Positions 18,533-27,393 of a stretch of 64,000 nt of DNA are shown piece by piece; within the stretch, counting starts at the first letter, position 1; every line of letters begins with the position of its first letter. Origin of the DNA: Leptotrichia shahii (GTDB lineage: Bacteria > Fusobacteriota > Fusobacteriia > Fusobacteriales > Leptotrichiaceae); the NCBI RefSeq assembly GCF_008327825.1, contig NZ_AP019827.1, positions 558,001 through 622,000 of the forward strand, given 5' to 3'. The position numbers were made by a program, and so were the translations under genes. Under the pieces are notes generated by a model that did not search any database, was not told the origin of the DNA, and worked only from the letters and a program-made list of their open reading frames with translations.

Positions 18533-19429
18533 ATGAAAAAGGTTTTAGCGGGATTATTTTTAATAGCGAGTTTAAGTGTCTTAGCTATAAATAAAGGAAA
18601 GTCTCCAATGGAGCATGATATAGATTATGTATGGTATCATTATGAATTGAATTCCAAGTATGAAAAGTTATTTTCAAAGGAAAAAAAGGAATTTAAGGAT
18701 AAATGGGAGCAAAATAGAAATAATAAAAAAAATTTAATTACACTATTGAAAAAATATACTGAAAAATATCCGAATGATGCCTATGCTTACGAGGCTTTGG
18801 GTACGGCATATATGTTGGATAATTTTAAGGAAGCAGAAGCAAATTTTTTAAAGGCTATAAAGCTGGGGGATGATGACACAGCGAAGTATTCTTTAGCTCT
18901 TTTGTATGCTGATAAAGGCGAAAAGGATAACGATAAGGAAAAAACAAAACTTGCTGAAAAATATCTTAAAGAATTAGAAAATGAAGGAATTAATTCAGAC
19001 TATAACCTTGAAAATCTTAGAGATACTAAAAATGGCGCATTAATAGGAAATGCTCAGGCACTGTTTGGATTGGCGGCTTATTATGATAATTATGGAAATT
19101 ATAAAATGTCAGAAAAATATGCTACAGAATTTTTAGAATTTGATAAGGAAAATTTAGATAATTTAATGTTTTTAAGCAACGCATACATTGCTCAAAAAAA
19201 ATATACAGAATCAGAAAAACTATTTTTACCACTTGCTCAAAAAGGAATGATGCAGGCACAATATCTTTTAGCACTTGGATATTATCACGCTGGAAATCTT
19301 AAGGAAGCAGAAAAATGGGCGAAAAAGACGCTGGAAAAATCTGGAACAAAACAGCTAGATGATATTGAAGTAGCAAAAGAGTTGCTGAATCGAATAAATT
19401 CAAAATTAAAAGTTCAAAACAAAAAATAA
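18533..19429 (+). CDS. Secreted TPR/Sel1-like protein, paralog 1
   Basis: A 298-residue exported protein with signal peptide [18 protein letters not shown]. The mature part has helix pairs of tetratricopeptide type: YAYEALGTAYMLDNFKEAEA, ALFGLAAYYDNYGNYKMSE and QYLLALGYYHAGNLKEAEKW. It probably acts as a periplasmic scaffold, but no partner can be named. The next gene is a tandem paralog with the same signal peptide core (FLIASLSVL) and the same repeat order. The pair sits between rpsB and tsf, which normally adjoin. Confidence 0.7.
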   Translation: MKKVLAGLFLIASLSVLAINKGKSPMEHDIDYVWYHYELNSKYEKLFSKEKKEFKDKWEQNRNNKKNLITLLKKYTEKYPNDAYAYEALGTAYMLDNFKEAEANFLKAIKLGDDDTAKYSLALLYADKGEKDNDKEKTKLAEKYLKELENEGINSDYNLENLRDTKNGALIGNAQALFGLAAYYDNYGNYKMSEKYATEFLEFDKENLDNLMFLSNAYIAQKKYTESEKLFLPLAQKGMMQAQYLLALGYYHAGNLKEAEKWAKKTLEKSGTKQLDDIEVAKELLNRINSKLKVQNKK

Positions 19430-19446
19430 AAGGAATGGTAAAAGTT

Positions 19447-20334
19447 ATGAAAAAAATTTTAATTGTATTATTTTTGATAGCAAGTTTAAGTGTTCTAGGT
19501 GCAAATAGCCAAAGCAGCGTAAATATGGGTGATTACTATATAGTGGATGTTAATCTTATGACTGAGTATTCAAAAGAAAAAACAGAGTTTAAGAATAAAT
19601 ATATTGCTTTATCTGAGAAAAATGATAAAAAGAACTTAATTGAATTATTAAAAAAATATATTGAAAAATATCCAGATGATTCTTATGCTTATGAAGAAAT
19701 AGGTACTGATTATTTGTCACTGGATAATTTAAAAGAGGCAGAAAAATATTATTTAAAAGCAATTGAATTGGGAAATAATGATACAGGACTATATTCATTA
19801 GCTTTAATATACGGTGATGAAGATAGTTTAAAATTATTGAATTTGACTCCTGATGAAAAAAAAGCTAAAATTAAAATATCAGAAAAATATAAAAAACAAC
19901 TTTCAGATGATGGCTTTACGCATGGGAAGCTTAGAGAGCTTAGAGAGCATAAACAAATAGCAATGTTTGGTAATGCATATTCAATATATAAATTAGCAGT
20001 TCATTATCATGGAGTAAAAAATTATAAATTATCAGAAAAATATGCAAGGCAATTTTTAGAATTCGATAAAGAAAATTCAGATATTATAAATATATTAGCC
20101 GAAGACCTGTTTGGACAACACAAATATACGGAAGCAGAAAAACTGTTATTGCCGTTTGCTCAAAAAGGTAAACAAAATGAGCAATATCTTTTAGCAATTA
20201 GCTATTATTATCAAAATAAGCTTGATGAAGCAGAAAAATGGGCGAAAAAGGTACTAGAGACAGCTAAAAAAGATAATGATGCTGATAATATTAAAATAGT
20301 AAACCATTTATTGGATGAAATAAAAAATAAATAA
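19447..20334 (+). CDS. Secreted TPR/Sel1-like protein, paralog 2
   Basis: A tandem duplicate of the upstream gene (295 residues). It has the signal peptide [18 protein letters not shown] and matching TPR blocks ([49 protein letters not shown]). The start at 19447 is chosen by alignment with paralog 1; an in-frame ATG at 19435 lies too close to AAAGGA. Only 17 bp separate the two genes and 20 bp separate this one from tsf, so all are probably on one mRNA. Function unknown. Confidence 0.7.
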   Translation: MKKILIVLFLIASLSVLGANSQSSVNMGDYYIVDVNLMTEYSKEKTEFKNKYIALSEKNDKKNLIELLKKYIEKYPDDSYAYEEIGTDYLSLDNLKEAEKYYLKAIELGNNDTGLYSLALIYGDEDSLKLLNLTPDEKKAKIKISEKYKKQLSDDGFTHGKLRELREHKQIAMFGNAYSIYKLAVHYHGVKNYKLSEKYARQFLEFDKENSDIINILAEDLFGQHKYTEAEKLLLPFAQKGKQNEQYLLAISYYYQNKLDEAEKWAKKVLETAKKDNDADNIKIVNHLLDEIKNK

Positions 20335-20354
20335 AAATAGTAGGAGGAAAAAAA

Positions 20355-21239
20355 GTGGCAATTACAACAGCGCTTATTAAAGAATTAAGAGAAAGAACAG
20401 GAGCAGGAATGCTTGACTGTAAAAAGGCTTTACAAGAAAATGACGGAGATATTGAAAAAGCAATTGACTGGTTAAGAGAAAAAGGGATTGCTAAGGCAGC
20501 TAAAAAATCTGGAAGAGTTGCAGCGGAAGGATTGGTATTTGCAGCAGTTTCTGAAGATAGAAAAAAAGGTGCTATCTTGGAATTTAACTCTGAAACTGAC
20601 TTTGTTGCTAAAAATGATGAATTTAAATCTTTTGGAGAAAAATTAGTAAATTTGACTTTAAATCATGATTTAACAAGTGAAGATGAATTAAAAGCAATTG
20701 AATTTGAAGGAAAAACTATTGAAACTCACTTGACTGAATTGATTGCTAAAATTGGTGAAAATATGAACATTAGAAGATTAAAAGTTATTTCTACTGATGG
20801 GTTTATTGAAACTTATATTCACTTAGGTGGAAAAATTGGTGTATTATTGGACGTTAATGGAGAAGCTACTCCTGAAAATATTGAAAAAGCAAAAGGTGTT
20901 GCAATGCATATAGCTGCAATGGATCCAAAATATTTGGATAAATCAGAAGTTACAGCTGATGACTTGGAAAGAGAAAAAGAAATTGCAAGACACCAATTAA
21001 CTGCTGAAGGAAAACCAGCTAATATCATTGAAAAAATATTAGAAGGAAAAATGAGAAAATTCTATGAAGAAAACTGTTTAGTGCAACAAAAATATGTTAG
21101 AGATGACAGCGTTACTATTGAACAATTTATTGCCCCAAGTACAATAAATTCATTTGACAGATTTAAAGTTGGAGAAGGAATCGAAAAAGAAGAAGTAGAT
21201 TTCGCTGCTGAAGTAGCTGCACAAATTTCTGGAAATTAA
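20355..21239 (+). CDS. tsf: Elongation factor Ts
   Basis: The nucleotide-exchange factor for EF-Tu. The 294-residue length is typical. The N-terminal UBA-like domain [17 protein letters not shown] and the core motif [14 protein letters not shown] are diagnostic, with [10 protein letters not shown] and [11 protein letters not shown] later. Translation begins at GTG 20355, well spaced after AGGAGG. It is followed by a strong terminator. Confidence 0.97.
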   Translation: MAITTALIKELRERTGAGMLDCKKALQENDGDIEKAIDWLREKGIAKAAKKSGRVAAEGLVFAAVSEDRKKGAILEFNSETDFVAKNDEFKSFGEKLVNLTLNHDLTSEDELKAIEFEGKTIETHLTELIAKIGENMNIRRLKVISTDGFIETYIHLGGKIGVLLDVNGEATPENIEKAKGVAMHIAAMDPKYLDKSEVTADDLEREKEIARHQLTAEGKPANIIEKILEGKMRKFYEENCLVQQKYVRDDSVTIEQFIAPSTINSFDRFKVGEGIEKEEVDFAAEVAAQISGN

Positions 21240-21241
21240 TT

Positions 21242-21268
21242 ATAAGGGGAATTATCCCCTTATTTTTT
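21242..21268 (+). terminator. Terminator after tsf
   Basis: ATAAGGGGA-ATTA-TCCCCTTAT followed by TTTTTT immediately after the stop codon. It resembles the AAGGGG repeats by chance but has proper terminator geometry. Confidence 0.85.
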
Positions 21269-21351
21269 CGCAAATTTTTAAATAATTACTTTTAGATAAT
21301 TTACGTTTAAAAGATTTTATTTAACCTATAAAATTTATGGAGGCTCCTATA

Positions 21352-22074
21352 ATGCTTAAATATAAAAGGATATTATTAAAACTGAGTGGAGAAGCACTTG
21401 CAGGGAACAAGGAATTTGGTTTTTCAAACGAGGTGCTTGAAAGTTTCGCAAAACAAATAAAGGATGTACATGAAAAAGGTGTTGAAATTGCCATTGTTAT
21501 TGGCGGCGGAAATATTTTTCGTGGAATAAGCGGGATGGAAAAAGGATTTGACAGAGTGACTGGAGATACGATGGGAATGCTTGCAACTATTATGAATGGA
21601 TTGGCATTGCAAAATGCAATTGAAAGCATAGGAGTACCGACACGTGTTATGACAGCACTGCAAATGCCGCAAGTAGCTGAACTTTATATTAGACGTAAAG
21701 CAATAAGACATCTGGAAAAAGGAAGAGTTGTCATTTTTGGAGGTGGAACAAGCAATCCTTATTTTACGACAGATTCTTCGGGAGCATTGAGAGCTGTGGA
21801 AATTCAGGCAGATGTACTTGCGAAAGGGACAAAAGTCGATGGAATCTATGATAAGGATCCGATGAAATTTGATGATGCTGTTAGATATGATACTGTAACT
21901 TTTGATGAAGCAATTTCAAAAAATCTAGGAGTAATGGATACTGCGGCACTTTCACTATGCCGAGAAAACCAAATGCCAATTGTAGTATTTAACGCTTTGG
22001 AAGAAGGAAATATACTAAAAATGGCTCAAGGTGAAGATATAGGAACAACTGTAAAAAATAAAAATATTAGATAA
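21352..22074 (+). CDS. pyrH: Uridylate kinase
   Basis: A 240-residue amino-acid-kinase-fold enzyme that phosphorylates UMP to UDP. YKRILLKLSGEAL is the N-terminal phosphate-binding motif. IAIVIGGGNIFRG, TADSS-like TTDSSGALRAVEI and DGIYDKDP are the other signatures. The start at 21352 follows ATGGAGG; the upstream in-frame ATG at 21337 overlaps that site. It is 13 bp upstream of frr and co-transcribed. Confidence 0.96.
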   Translation: MLKYKRILLKLSGEALAGNKEFGFSNEVLESFAKQIKDVHEKGVEIAIVIGGGNIFRGISGMEKGFDRVTGDTMGMLATIMNGLALQNAIESIGVPTRVMTALQMPQVAELYIRRKAIRHLEKGRVVIFGGGTSNPYFTTDSSGALRAVEIQADVLAKGTKVDGIYDKDPMKFDDAVRYDTVTFDEAISKNLGVMDTAALSLCRENQMPIVVFNALEEGNILKMAQGEDIGTTVKNKNIR

Positions 22075-22087
22075 AAAGGTGGTAAGA

Positions 22088-22645
22088 ATGTTAGACACAA
22101 TTTTAAAAGAAGCTGAAGAAAAAATGGCAAAATCTGTGGAAAATACAAAAGATAAATTTTCACATGTAAGAGCTGGACGTGCGAGTGTTTCTATGCTTGA
22201 TGGAGTAACTGTAGAAGCTTATGGTTCGCCAACTCCGCTTAATCAAGTTGGAACAGTTTCAGCTCCAGAAGCTAGATTATTAGTAATTGACCCTTGGGAT
22301 AAATCGTTAATTCCAGCAATTGAAAAAACAATTTTACAGGCAAATTTAGGATTTAATCCTTCAAATGATGGGAAAGTTATCAGGCTTGTTGTGCCAGAAC
22401 TTACAGAAGATCGTAGAAAAGAATATGTAAAAATGGTAAAAAAAGAAGCTGAAGAAGGAAAAGTTGCAATTAGAAACGTAAGAAAAGACATTAATAACAA
22501 ATTAAGAAAACTTGAAAAAGATAGTGAAATTACAGAAGATGAATTGAAGGCAAGTGAAGAAAAAGTTCAAAAAACAACAGATAAATTTATCGCACAAGTT
22601 GATGATGCCTTGAATAAAAAGGAAAAAGAATTATTGACAGTTTAG
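22088..22645 (+). CDS. frr: Ribosome recycling factor
   Basis: A 185-residue protein that with EF-G splits post-termination ribosomes. The motif HVRAGRASVSMLDGVTVEAYG, the LNQVGTVSAPEARLLVIDPWD segment and RLVVPELTEDRRKEYVKMVK are characteristic. The start is at 22088, after AAGGTGG. The gene order rpsB-tsf-pyrH-frr is the conserved bacterial block apart from the two inserted TPR genes. Confidence 0.97.
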   Translation: MLDTILKEAEEKMAKSVENTKDKFSHVRAGRASVSMLDGVTVEAYGSPTPLNQVGTVSAPEARLLVIDPWDKSLIPAIEKTILQANLGFNPSNDGKVIRLVVPELTEDRRKEYVKMVKKEAEEGKVAIRNVRKDINNKLRKLEKDSEITEDELKASEEKVQKTTDKFIAQVDDALNKKEKELLTV

Positions 22646-22684
22646 TCCTGAATAGAATAAACTATATTTTGTTATTGTAAAAAA

Positions 22685-22712
22685 AATTAAGCTAGATTTC
22701 TCTAGCTTTTTT
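22685..22712. terminator. Bidirectional terminator between frr and a - strand gene
   Basis: AAGCTAGA-TTTC-TCTAGCTT with T runs on both strands. It serves frr (+) and the secreted-protein gene (-). Confidence 0.8.
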
Positions 22713-22787
22713 ATTTGGATATTTATTCTAAATTTCATATTTAAATAGCAAGTCAAAACTTCTTATTACTAAATTACCAAGAAAAGT

Positions 22788-23369
22788 TTATTTAGCAACT
22801 TGCCATTTATTGTCACTACCTTTGGTAAATTTTACAGTAGATGTTGCTAAATTGATTTTTTTTGTATTTTTTAAGTAATTATATTGAAGTTTTATATATT
22901 TTTCAATGTCAACTTCAATTTCATCTTTTCCGCTGTCAACTTTTGCATATTGGCTCGCATTGTCTCCTAAATATTTATCTAATGCCTTTTCATCATATCC
23001 CTTAATCAAAAATATAACTTCGCCATCATTTCCATTTTCATTTACTTTGTAAACAGATACTTCAAATTGTTCAATAAGCATTGTGTTTGAATCTTCCCAT
23101 TGTTTTTTTAATGTTGGGTTGTTTATTTTTGCAACATATTTGTCGACATCTGGGTTAATTGATTTTAGCATTTTACGTGAACCGTAATTTGAAATTTCTT
23201 GTAGAGCTTTTGCGTAATCTTTTGCTGCAGTATCTAATGAATCATATTTTTTGATTTCTGTGGCTTCTTTTGCGGTTGGAGCGGCATTCGCAATAGCAGG
23301 AACTGCTGTTAATTGTCCCAATACCATTAATCCCATTAATATTTTTCTTGCTTTTGTAAATTTTATCAT
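22788..23369 (-). CDS. Secreted protein of unknown function
   Basis: A 193-residue protein with a clear signal peptide (MIKFTKARKILMGLMVLGQL, cleavage probably after AIANA). The mature part begins with a helical stretch (ATEIKKYDSLDTAAKDYAKAL) and ends with beta-rich segments (EVSVYKVN, EVIFLIKGYD, STVKFTKGSDNKWQVAK). This resembles small NTF2-like or DUF4878-type lipoprotein folds, but I cannot name a family. GGAGGA precedes the start. A single-gene unit. Confidence 0.65.
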   Translation of the reverse strand: MIKFTKARKILMGLMVLGQLTAVPAIANAAPTAKEATEIKKYDSLDTAAKDYAKALQEISNYGSRKMLKSINPDVDKYVAKINNPTLKKQWEDSNTMLIEQFEVSVYKVNENGNDGEVIFLIKGYDEKALDKYLGDNASQYAKVDSGKDEIEVDIEKYIKLQYNYLKNTKKINLATSTVKFTKGSDNKWQVAK

Positions 23370-23425
23370 TTCTTTTTTTCCTCCAAATATTATTTAGTAA
23401 ATTTATAAATTTTTCTTTTTGATTA

Positions 23426-23560
23426 TTTTAATTAATACTAAATCCCATTTAAAGAATAATAGAAATTATATCTTATTTATTTCCTGACAAGGGGTCTTGA
23501 CCCCTTGCATAGTAGAAATTATAACAAATCTATTATTTTAATGGGAAATACTATAATAAT
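23426..23560. repeat. TAGAAA family (family 2) repeat with an AAGGGG palindrome core
   Basis: TAGAAATTATATCTTATTTA at about 23460-23479 and TATTTTAATGGGAAATACTA near 23532-23551 match blocks of the element near position 260. A 20-bp near-perfect palindrome, CAAGGGGTCTTGACCCCTTG, lies at 23488-23507 in the middle. Outer sequences (CTAAATCCCATT near 23437 and AATGGGAAATACT near 23539) form an imperfect inverted repeat. Confidence 0.55.
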
Positions 23561-23642
23561 AATTTTTTCTTTATTTTATATTATTATTTTTTATCTATAC
23601 TAGGTCTATTTTAAAATAAAATTTTTTTTAAAATTATAAATC

Positions 23643-24395
23643 TTATTCCAAGTCGTCGCTAAATTTAAAGCCTTGGTCTTCTAAATCCTGTTTCGATTTG
23701 TTGTAGAAGTTTTCGTAGATTCTTACTAGCATTTCTTTGTATGATGGCAGTTGTGGAGTATTGTTTTCTTCACGCCATTTTATGGTGTCTTTTTCGTGGA
23801 ACTCTACGCCTTCTTCTACTTTTTTAGCATCATAAGTGTCTTCAAATACGAATGTATCTAGTGGGATTCTTGGTTTTACTCTTGTCAGTTTTCTTTCGGC
23901 TGGGACTCCGATTGTTGTTCCAACGATTGGGAAGACATATTTTGGAAGTCCTAGCATTTTTATGAATTCTTTTGTTTCTTTTCTAATTGCTCCGATTACA
24001 GTGCTTCCATAACCAAGGGCAAAAGCTGCAGTTTGCAGTGCGTTTACCATAATTCCAGCATCTACTGCTCCAACTAGGATTCCATCAGCTGATTTTGGAG
24101 CAATGTTTCTTTTTCCAAGTGAATTTGAAGCGTAAACCCCACGATGGAAGTCAATTAGTACAAAAATAAATGCTTCAGCTTGGGCAATGTGTTTTTGTCC
24201 GCCACATAATTCTGCGATTTTTGCTAATTTTTCCTTATCTTTTATGACAATTAATGAAGTTTGCTGACCATTAACTGAATTTGCAGCTCTTTGTGCAGTT
24301 TCAAGAATTACTTGTAAATCTTCTTCCTTTAATTCTTCGCCTGTAAATTCCCTTACAGAACGTCTATTTTTTAATTGTTTTATTAATTCGTTCAT
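23643..24395 (-). CDS. Nitroreductase-family flavin oxidoreductase (NfsA/FRP-like)
   Basis: A 250-residue FMN-dependent NAD(P)H oxidoreductase. The N-terminal RRSVREFTGEEL is the FMN-phosphate motif, AANSVNGQQTSLIVI and YGSTVIGAIR are the substrate and FMN segments, and VGTTIGVPAERKLTRVKPRIP places it in the NfsA/FRP group. These enzymes reduce nitro compounds, quinones or flavins; the physiological substrate is unknown. The start at 24395 is chosen by the GGAAG spacing rather than the GTG nine bases upstream. Its promoter faces that of mvaK2. Confidence 0.85.
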   Translation of the reverse strand: MNELIKQLKNRRSVREFTGEELKEEDLQVILETAQRAANSVNGQQTSLIVIKDKEKLAKIAELCGGQKHIAQAEAFIFVLIDFHRGVYASNSLGKRNIAPKSADGILVGAVDAGIMVNALQTAAFALGYGSTVIGAIRKETKEFIKMLGLPKYVFPIVGTTIGVPAERKLTRVKPRIPLDTFVFEDTYDAKKVEEGVEFHEKDTIKWREENNTPQLPSYKEMLVRIYENFYNKSKQDLEDQGFKFSDDLE

Positions 24396-24428
24396 TAAAA
24401 CCACTTCCTTTTTAAATTTTATTAATTA

Positions 24429-24457
24429 ATGGTATCATATTATATTTCTGTTGTCAA
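24429..24457 (-). promoter_or_regulatory. Promoter of the nitroreductase gene
   Basis: On the - strand TTGACA (24457-24452) and TACCAT (24434-24429) are 17 bp apart, about 35 bp before the start. On the + strand an extended -10 TGGTATAAT at 24482-24490 serves mvaK2, so the two genes are divergent. Confidence 0.5.
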
Positions 24458-24558
24458 ACAGTTTAAAATCCTATTTTTTTGTGGTATAATTTACAAATAA
24501 ATAATAAGTTTTCTATAAACTAAAAAAACTAAAAACAAAAAAATTGAAAGAGAAAAAA

Positions 24559-25644
24559 ATGTCAAAAAATAAAATAGTAACTAATAAAACTTGTGGGAAG
24601 CTCTATATTGCGGGAGAATATTCGATCTTGACGGCTGGACAAAGTGCAATTATAAAAAATGTGAATATATTTATGGAATCAAGAATAAGTTTTTCAGATA
24701 CGGATGAATATACGATTTTTTCAGATATGTTTAATTATAAATTAACTCTTGAAAGAGATACTTTTGATAATGAAAATATTTTGCACAATTTTGATAAAAA
24801 TTATTCGCTTATTTGTGAAGCAATATCTGTTATGAGTGAATATTTAAAATTAAAAAATTTGAAAATTAAGCCTTTTAAGCTGGAAATTACTGGGAAAATG
24901 GAAAGAGATGGGAAAAAATTTGGAATTGGCTCGAGCGGGAGTGTTGTAATTTTGACAGTAAAATCTATTTTGAGTTTGTATAACTTGATATTTTCTAAAG
25001 AAATGATTTTTAAATTGTCTTCTTATGTCTTGCTAAAACGTGGAGATAATGGCTCTATGGGCGATATTGCTTGTATTTCTTATGAAAACTTGATTTTTTA
25101 CAGATCTTTTGATAGGGAAAAAATTAGGGCATTAATAGAAAAGGAAACTTTGGAAGATGTATTAAAAACTGATTGGAATTATGAAATTTCTGAGCTTTAT
25201 TTTAATGAAAAAGAATCAAATCAAAAAGGTAAAAACAGTTTAAGTTGTGAATTTTTAGTTGGATGGACAAAAGAGCCAGCTATTTCAAGTGATTTAATAA
25301 ATATTGTAAAAAATTCTATTTGTGAAAATAAAAATTTTTTGGAAAATGTGGAAAAAGTTGTGAAAAAATTGAGGGAAGTTATAAAAAATGGAGATAAAGT
25401 GGAAATAAAAAAATGTATTGGCGAAAATGGGAAATTGCTTGAAAATTTGGATAAAAATATTTATAGTAAGAAATTAAAAGAGCTGGCAAGTGCGACACAA
25501 GATTTGGATATTTGTGCAAAGAGCAGTGGGGCAGGTGGCGGAGATTGCGGGATTGCATTTTCTTTTGATGAAAAGGATACTAAGATTGTTGTTGAAAAAT
25601 GGAGGAAACTTGGGATTGAATTGTTGTATTCTGAAAAATTATAA
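24559..25644 (+). CDS. mvaK2: Phosphomevalonate kinase
   Basis: A 361-residue GHMP kinase that makes mevalonate diphosphate in the mevalonate route to isoprenoids. The three GHMP motifs are present: CGKLYIAGEYSIL near the N-terminus, GIGSSGSVVILT around residue 125, and SSGAGGGDCGIAF near the C-terminus. The start is ATG 24559; a TTG at 24544 is in frame but lacks a ribosome site. With the type 2 isomerase downstream it indicates a mevalonate pathway; the other mva genes are not in the window. Confidence 0.88.
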   Translation: MSKNKIVTNKTCGKLYIAGEYSILTAGQSAIIKNVNIFMESRISFSDTDEYTIFSDMFNYKLTLERDTFDNENILHNFDKNYSLICEAISVMSEYLKLKNLKIKPFKLEITGKMERDGKKFGIGSSGSVVILTVKSILSLYNLIFSKEMIFKLSSYVLLKRGDNGSMGDIACISYENLIFYRSFDREKIRALIEKETLEDVLKTDWNYEISELYFNEKESNQKGKNSLSCEFLVGWTKEPAISSDLINIVKNSICENKNFLENVEKVVKKLREVIKNGDKVEIKKCIGENGKLLENLDKNIYSKKLKELASATQDLDICAKSSGAGGGDCGIAFSFDEKDTKIVVEKWRKLGIELLYSEKL

Positions 25645-25648
25645 ATAG

Positions 25649-25750
25649 ATATGTTTAATAACCTAAATTTTTTATTTATACAAGGGTCAAGACCCCTTGC
25701 TTCAGGATATTTATTTTATTAAATACTGAAGTATAGTTATTGAACAGGTT
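25649..25750 (+). repeat. MITE-like palindromic repeat, family 1, copy 2
   Basis: Terminal inverted repeats GTTTAATAAC (25653-25662) and GTTATTGAAC (25736-25745) differ at one position. The core palindrome CAAGGGTCAAGACCCCTTG is at 25681-25699, followed by CTTCAGGATATTTATTTTAT. The reverse complement of the element at 43.35-43.46 kb aligns along its whole length. Confidence 0.75.
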
Positions 25751-25755
25751 TATTG

Positions 25756-25878
25756 TCACGAGGGGATCAAGACTCCTTGTCAGAGAGTGGAGAAAAGAAG
25801 AAATTAAATGTAGAAAAACAGGGAAATTAGTTATAAAAAATATAGTTTTGTTGGGTTTTAAACTTTTATAAATGATTG
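25756..25878 (+). repeat. Family-3 repeat upstream of fni
   Basis: CGAGGGGATCAAGACTCCTTG (25759-25779) is followed by TCAGAGAGTGGAGAAAA, AAGAAATTAAA and, at the far end, ACTTTTATAAATGATT. The order matches the copy in the rpsB leader. It abuts the preceding family-1 element. Confidence 0.5.
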
Positions 25879-25902
25879 AAATAAATAAAAAAGGAGAAAA
25901 CA

Positions 25903-26928
25903 TTGAAAAATAGGAAAGATGAGCATATTAGGTATGCGTTGAAGCATAGGAGTGAATATAACAGCTTTGATGAGGTTGAGCTTGTTCATTGTTCAATTCC
26001 AAAATATAACCTTGAAGAAATTGAGCTAAAAACTCGATTTGCAGGATGTGAGTTTACGGTACCATTTTTTATTAATGCAATTACAGGTGGAAGTGAGAAT
26101 GCGAGAAAGATTAATCAGAAACTGGCTAGAGTTGCAAATGAGTGTGGGATTTTGTTTGTGACAGGGTCTTATAGTGCAGCTTTGAAAAATGTTCAGGATG
26201 ATTCGTTTGAAATTGTGAAAAGGGAGAATCCTGACTTGAAACTTGCTACAAATATTGGGATTGATAAGGATTATGAGGCTGGAATTAAAGCTATCGAGGC
26301 TTTGAATCCGTTATTTTTACAAGTTCATGTTAATCTTATGCAGGAGCTTATTATGGTGGAAGGAAGTCGGAATTTTGGAGAATGGGAAAATAATTTACAA
26401 AAATTTGTACAAAATATTAAAATTCCGATTGTTTTGAAGGAAGTTGGATTTGGGATGACCGAGGCTACTGTGAAAAAAGGGATTGAACTTGGAATAAAGA
26501 CTTTTGATATTAGCGGGCGTGGGGGAACTAGCTTTGCATTTATTGAAAATATGAGGCGGGAAAACGGACTTCATTATTTGGATAATTGGGGACAGACTAC
26601 AATTTCTTGTCTCTTGAATTTAAAAAATTATGTGGATAAAGTGGAAGTTATTGCAAGTGGAGGTGTTAGAAATCCGCTGGATATTGTGAAGTCATTGGTT
26701 TTGGGGGCAAAAGCGGTTGGAATTTCTAAAGTAATTTTGGAATTAGTTGTGAAATATGAAGTTGAGAAAGTGATTGAAATTGTGGAAAACTGGAAAAATG
26801 AGTGCAGAATGATAATGTGTGCTTTGAATGCCAATAACATTGAGGAATTGCGGAATGTTAAATATATTTTGTATGGGAAAACATTAGAATTTTTTATGCA
26901 GCAGAAAGAGAGCTTTTCTAATTTATAG
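25903..26928 (+). CDS. fni: Type 2 isopentenyl-diphosphate delta-isomerase
   Basis: An FMN- and NADPH-dependent enzyme interconverting IPP and DMAPP. The 341-residue protein shows NRKDEHIRYAL at the N-terminus, INAITGGSENA, the LQVHVN segment, IVLKEVGFGM, SGRGGTSFAFIE for FMN binding, and ASGGVRNP with LGAKAVGI near the end. It starts at TTG 25903, ten bases after AAGGAG; no ATG is suitably placed. Type 2 isomerase normally accompanies the mevalonate pathway, in line with mvaK2 upstream. Confidence 0.9.
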   Translation: MKNRKDEHIRYALKHRSEYNSFDEVELVHCSIPKYNLEEIELKTRFAGCEFTVPFFINAITGGSENARKINQKLARVANECGILFVTGSYSAALKNVQDDSFEIVKRENPDLKLATNIGIDKDYEAGIKAIEALNPLFLQVHVNLMQELIMVEGSRNFGEWENNLQKFVQNIKIPIVLKEVGFGMTEATVKKGIELGIKTFDISGRGGTSFAFIENMRRENGLHYLDNWGQTTISCLLNLKNYVDKVEVIASGGVRNPLDIVKSLVLGAKAVGISKVILELVVKYEVEKVIEIVENWKNECRMIMCALNANNIEELRNVKYILYGKTLEFFMQQKESFSNL

Positions 26929-26971
26929 ATTTTAAGTTATTTTGTGAATAAAATTTAATATAATTTTTAAA

Positions 26972-27130
26972 GCAGGGGCACCATCGCTATGCCCCTGCAC
27001 CCTGGTTAGTCTAAGATAATTTTGTAATAAAGAATTTTGAAATTACTCTTGTTAATAGAGATTAAAACTTTTTTTGGTATATTATTTTACTTTAAAAGTG
27101 CAAGGGGGAACAGTCACCATCCCCCTTGCA
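26972..27130. repeat. Two GC-rich hairpins with a CACCATC loop (family 4)
   Basis: GCAGGGGCA and TGCCCCTGC at 26972-26998 flank a CCATCGCTA loop. TGCAAGGGGG and CCCCCTTGCA at 27109-27130 flank a loop containing CACCAT. Both are followed by similar tails (CCTGGTTAGTCTAAGA and TCCTCGGCTAATCTACGA). A relative with ACAAGGGCAT and ATGCCCTTG around GCCATC is at 43571-43598. They lie in the 755-bp fni-HAD gap, which also holds the features below. Confidence 0.6.
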
Positions 27131-27148
27131 TCCTCGGCTAATCTACGA

Positions 27149-27211
27149 CATTTTTACGTACTGGCAAAAAACCCGCTTACGCTCAAACAGTTTTGTCAGC
27201 ACATAAAAATG
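27149..27211. repeat. 63-bp imperfect inverted repeat
   Basis: CATTTTTACGTACTGGCAAA at the left pairs with TTTGTCAGCACATAAAAATG at the right with about four mismatches. The central loop AACCCGCTTACGCTC is C-rich. It directly follows the second family-4 hairpin and may be part of the same larger element. Confidence 0.6.
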
Positions 27212-27261
27212 CTCCAACAGTAAATTGTGGTTTGTATTGTTGTAACAAAAAGAGGAAATGT

Positions 27262-27320
27262 GAAATAAATTTTTAAAATATTCTGAAGCAAGGGGTCTTG
27301 CCCCCTTGTCATAATTTTTT
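27262..27320 (-). repeat. Partial family-1 repeat
   Basis: TTCTGAAGCAAGGGGTCTTG with CCCCCTTGTC following matches the core of the 43.4-kb copy in the same orientation (palindrome 27289-27308). The terminal inverted repeats are not recognisable, so this is a truncated or decayed copy. Confidence 0.5.
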
Positions 27321-27393
27321 TAATTTGGTTAGAAAAGTGAGTTAAAAAAAGCCCCTAAGGGCAGAGGTAGAGGTGAAATTCGGTTTTGTCAGA

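Noticed and set aside
21242..21268. AAGGGGA...TCCCCTT hairpin as a member of the interspersed AAGGGG repeats
   Set aside because: It has a perfect stem, a T run and sits right after tsf, so it is an ordinary terminator.
26960..27310. Possible CRISPR array in the repeat-rich gap
   Set aside because: The repeats are palindromes of different sequence and irregular spacing, without unique spacers of equal length and without cas genes.
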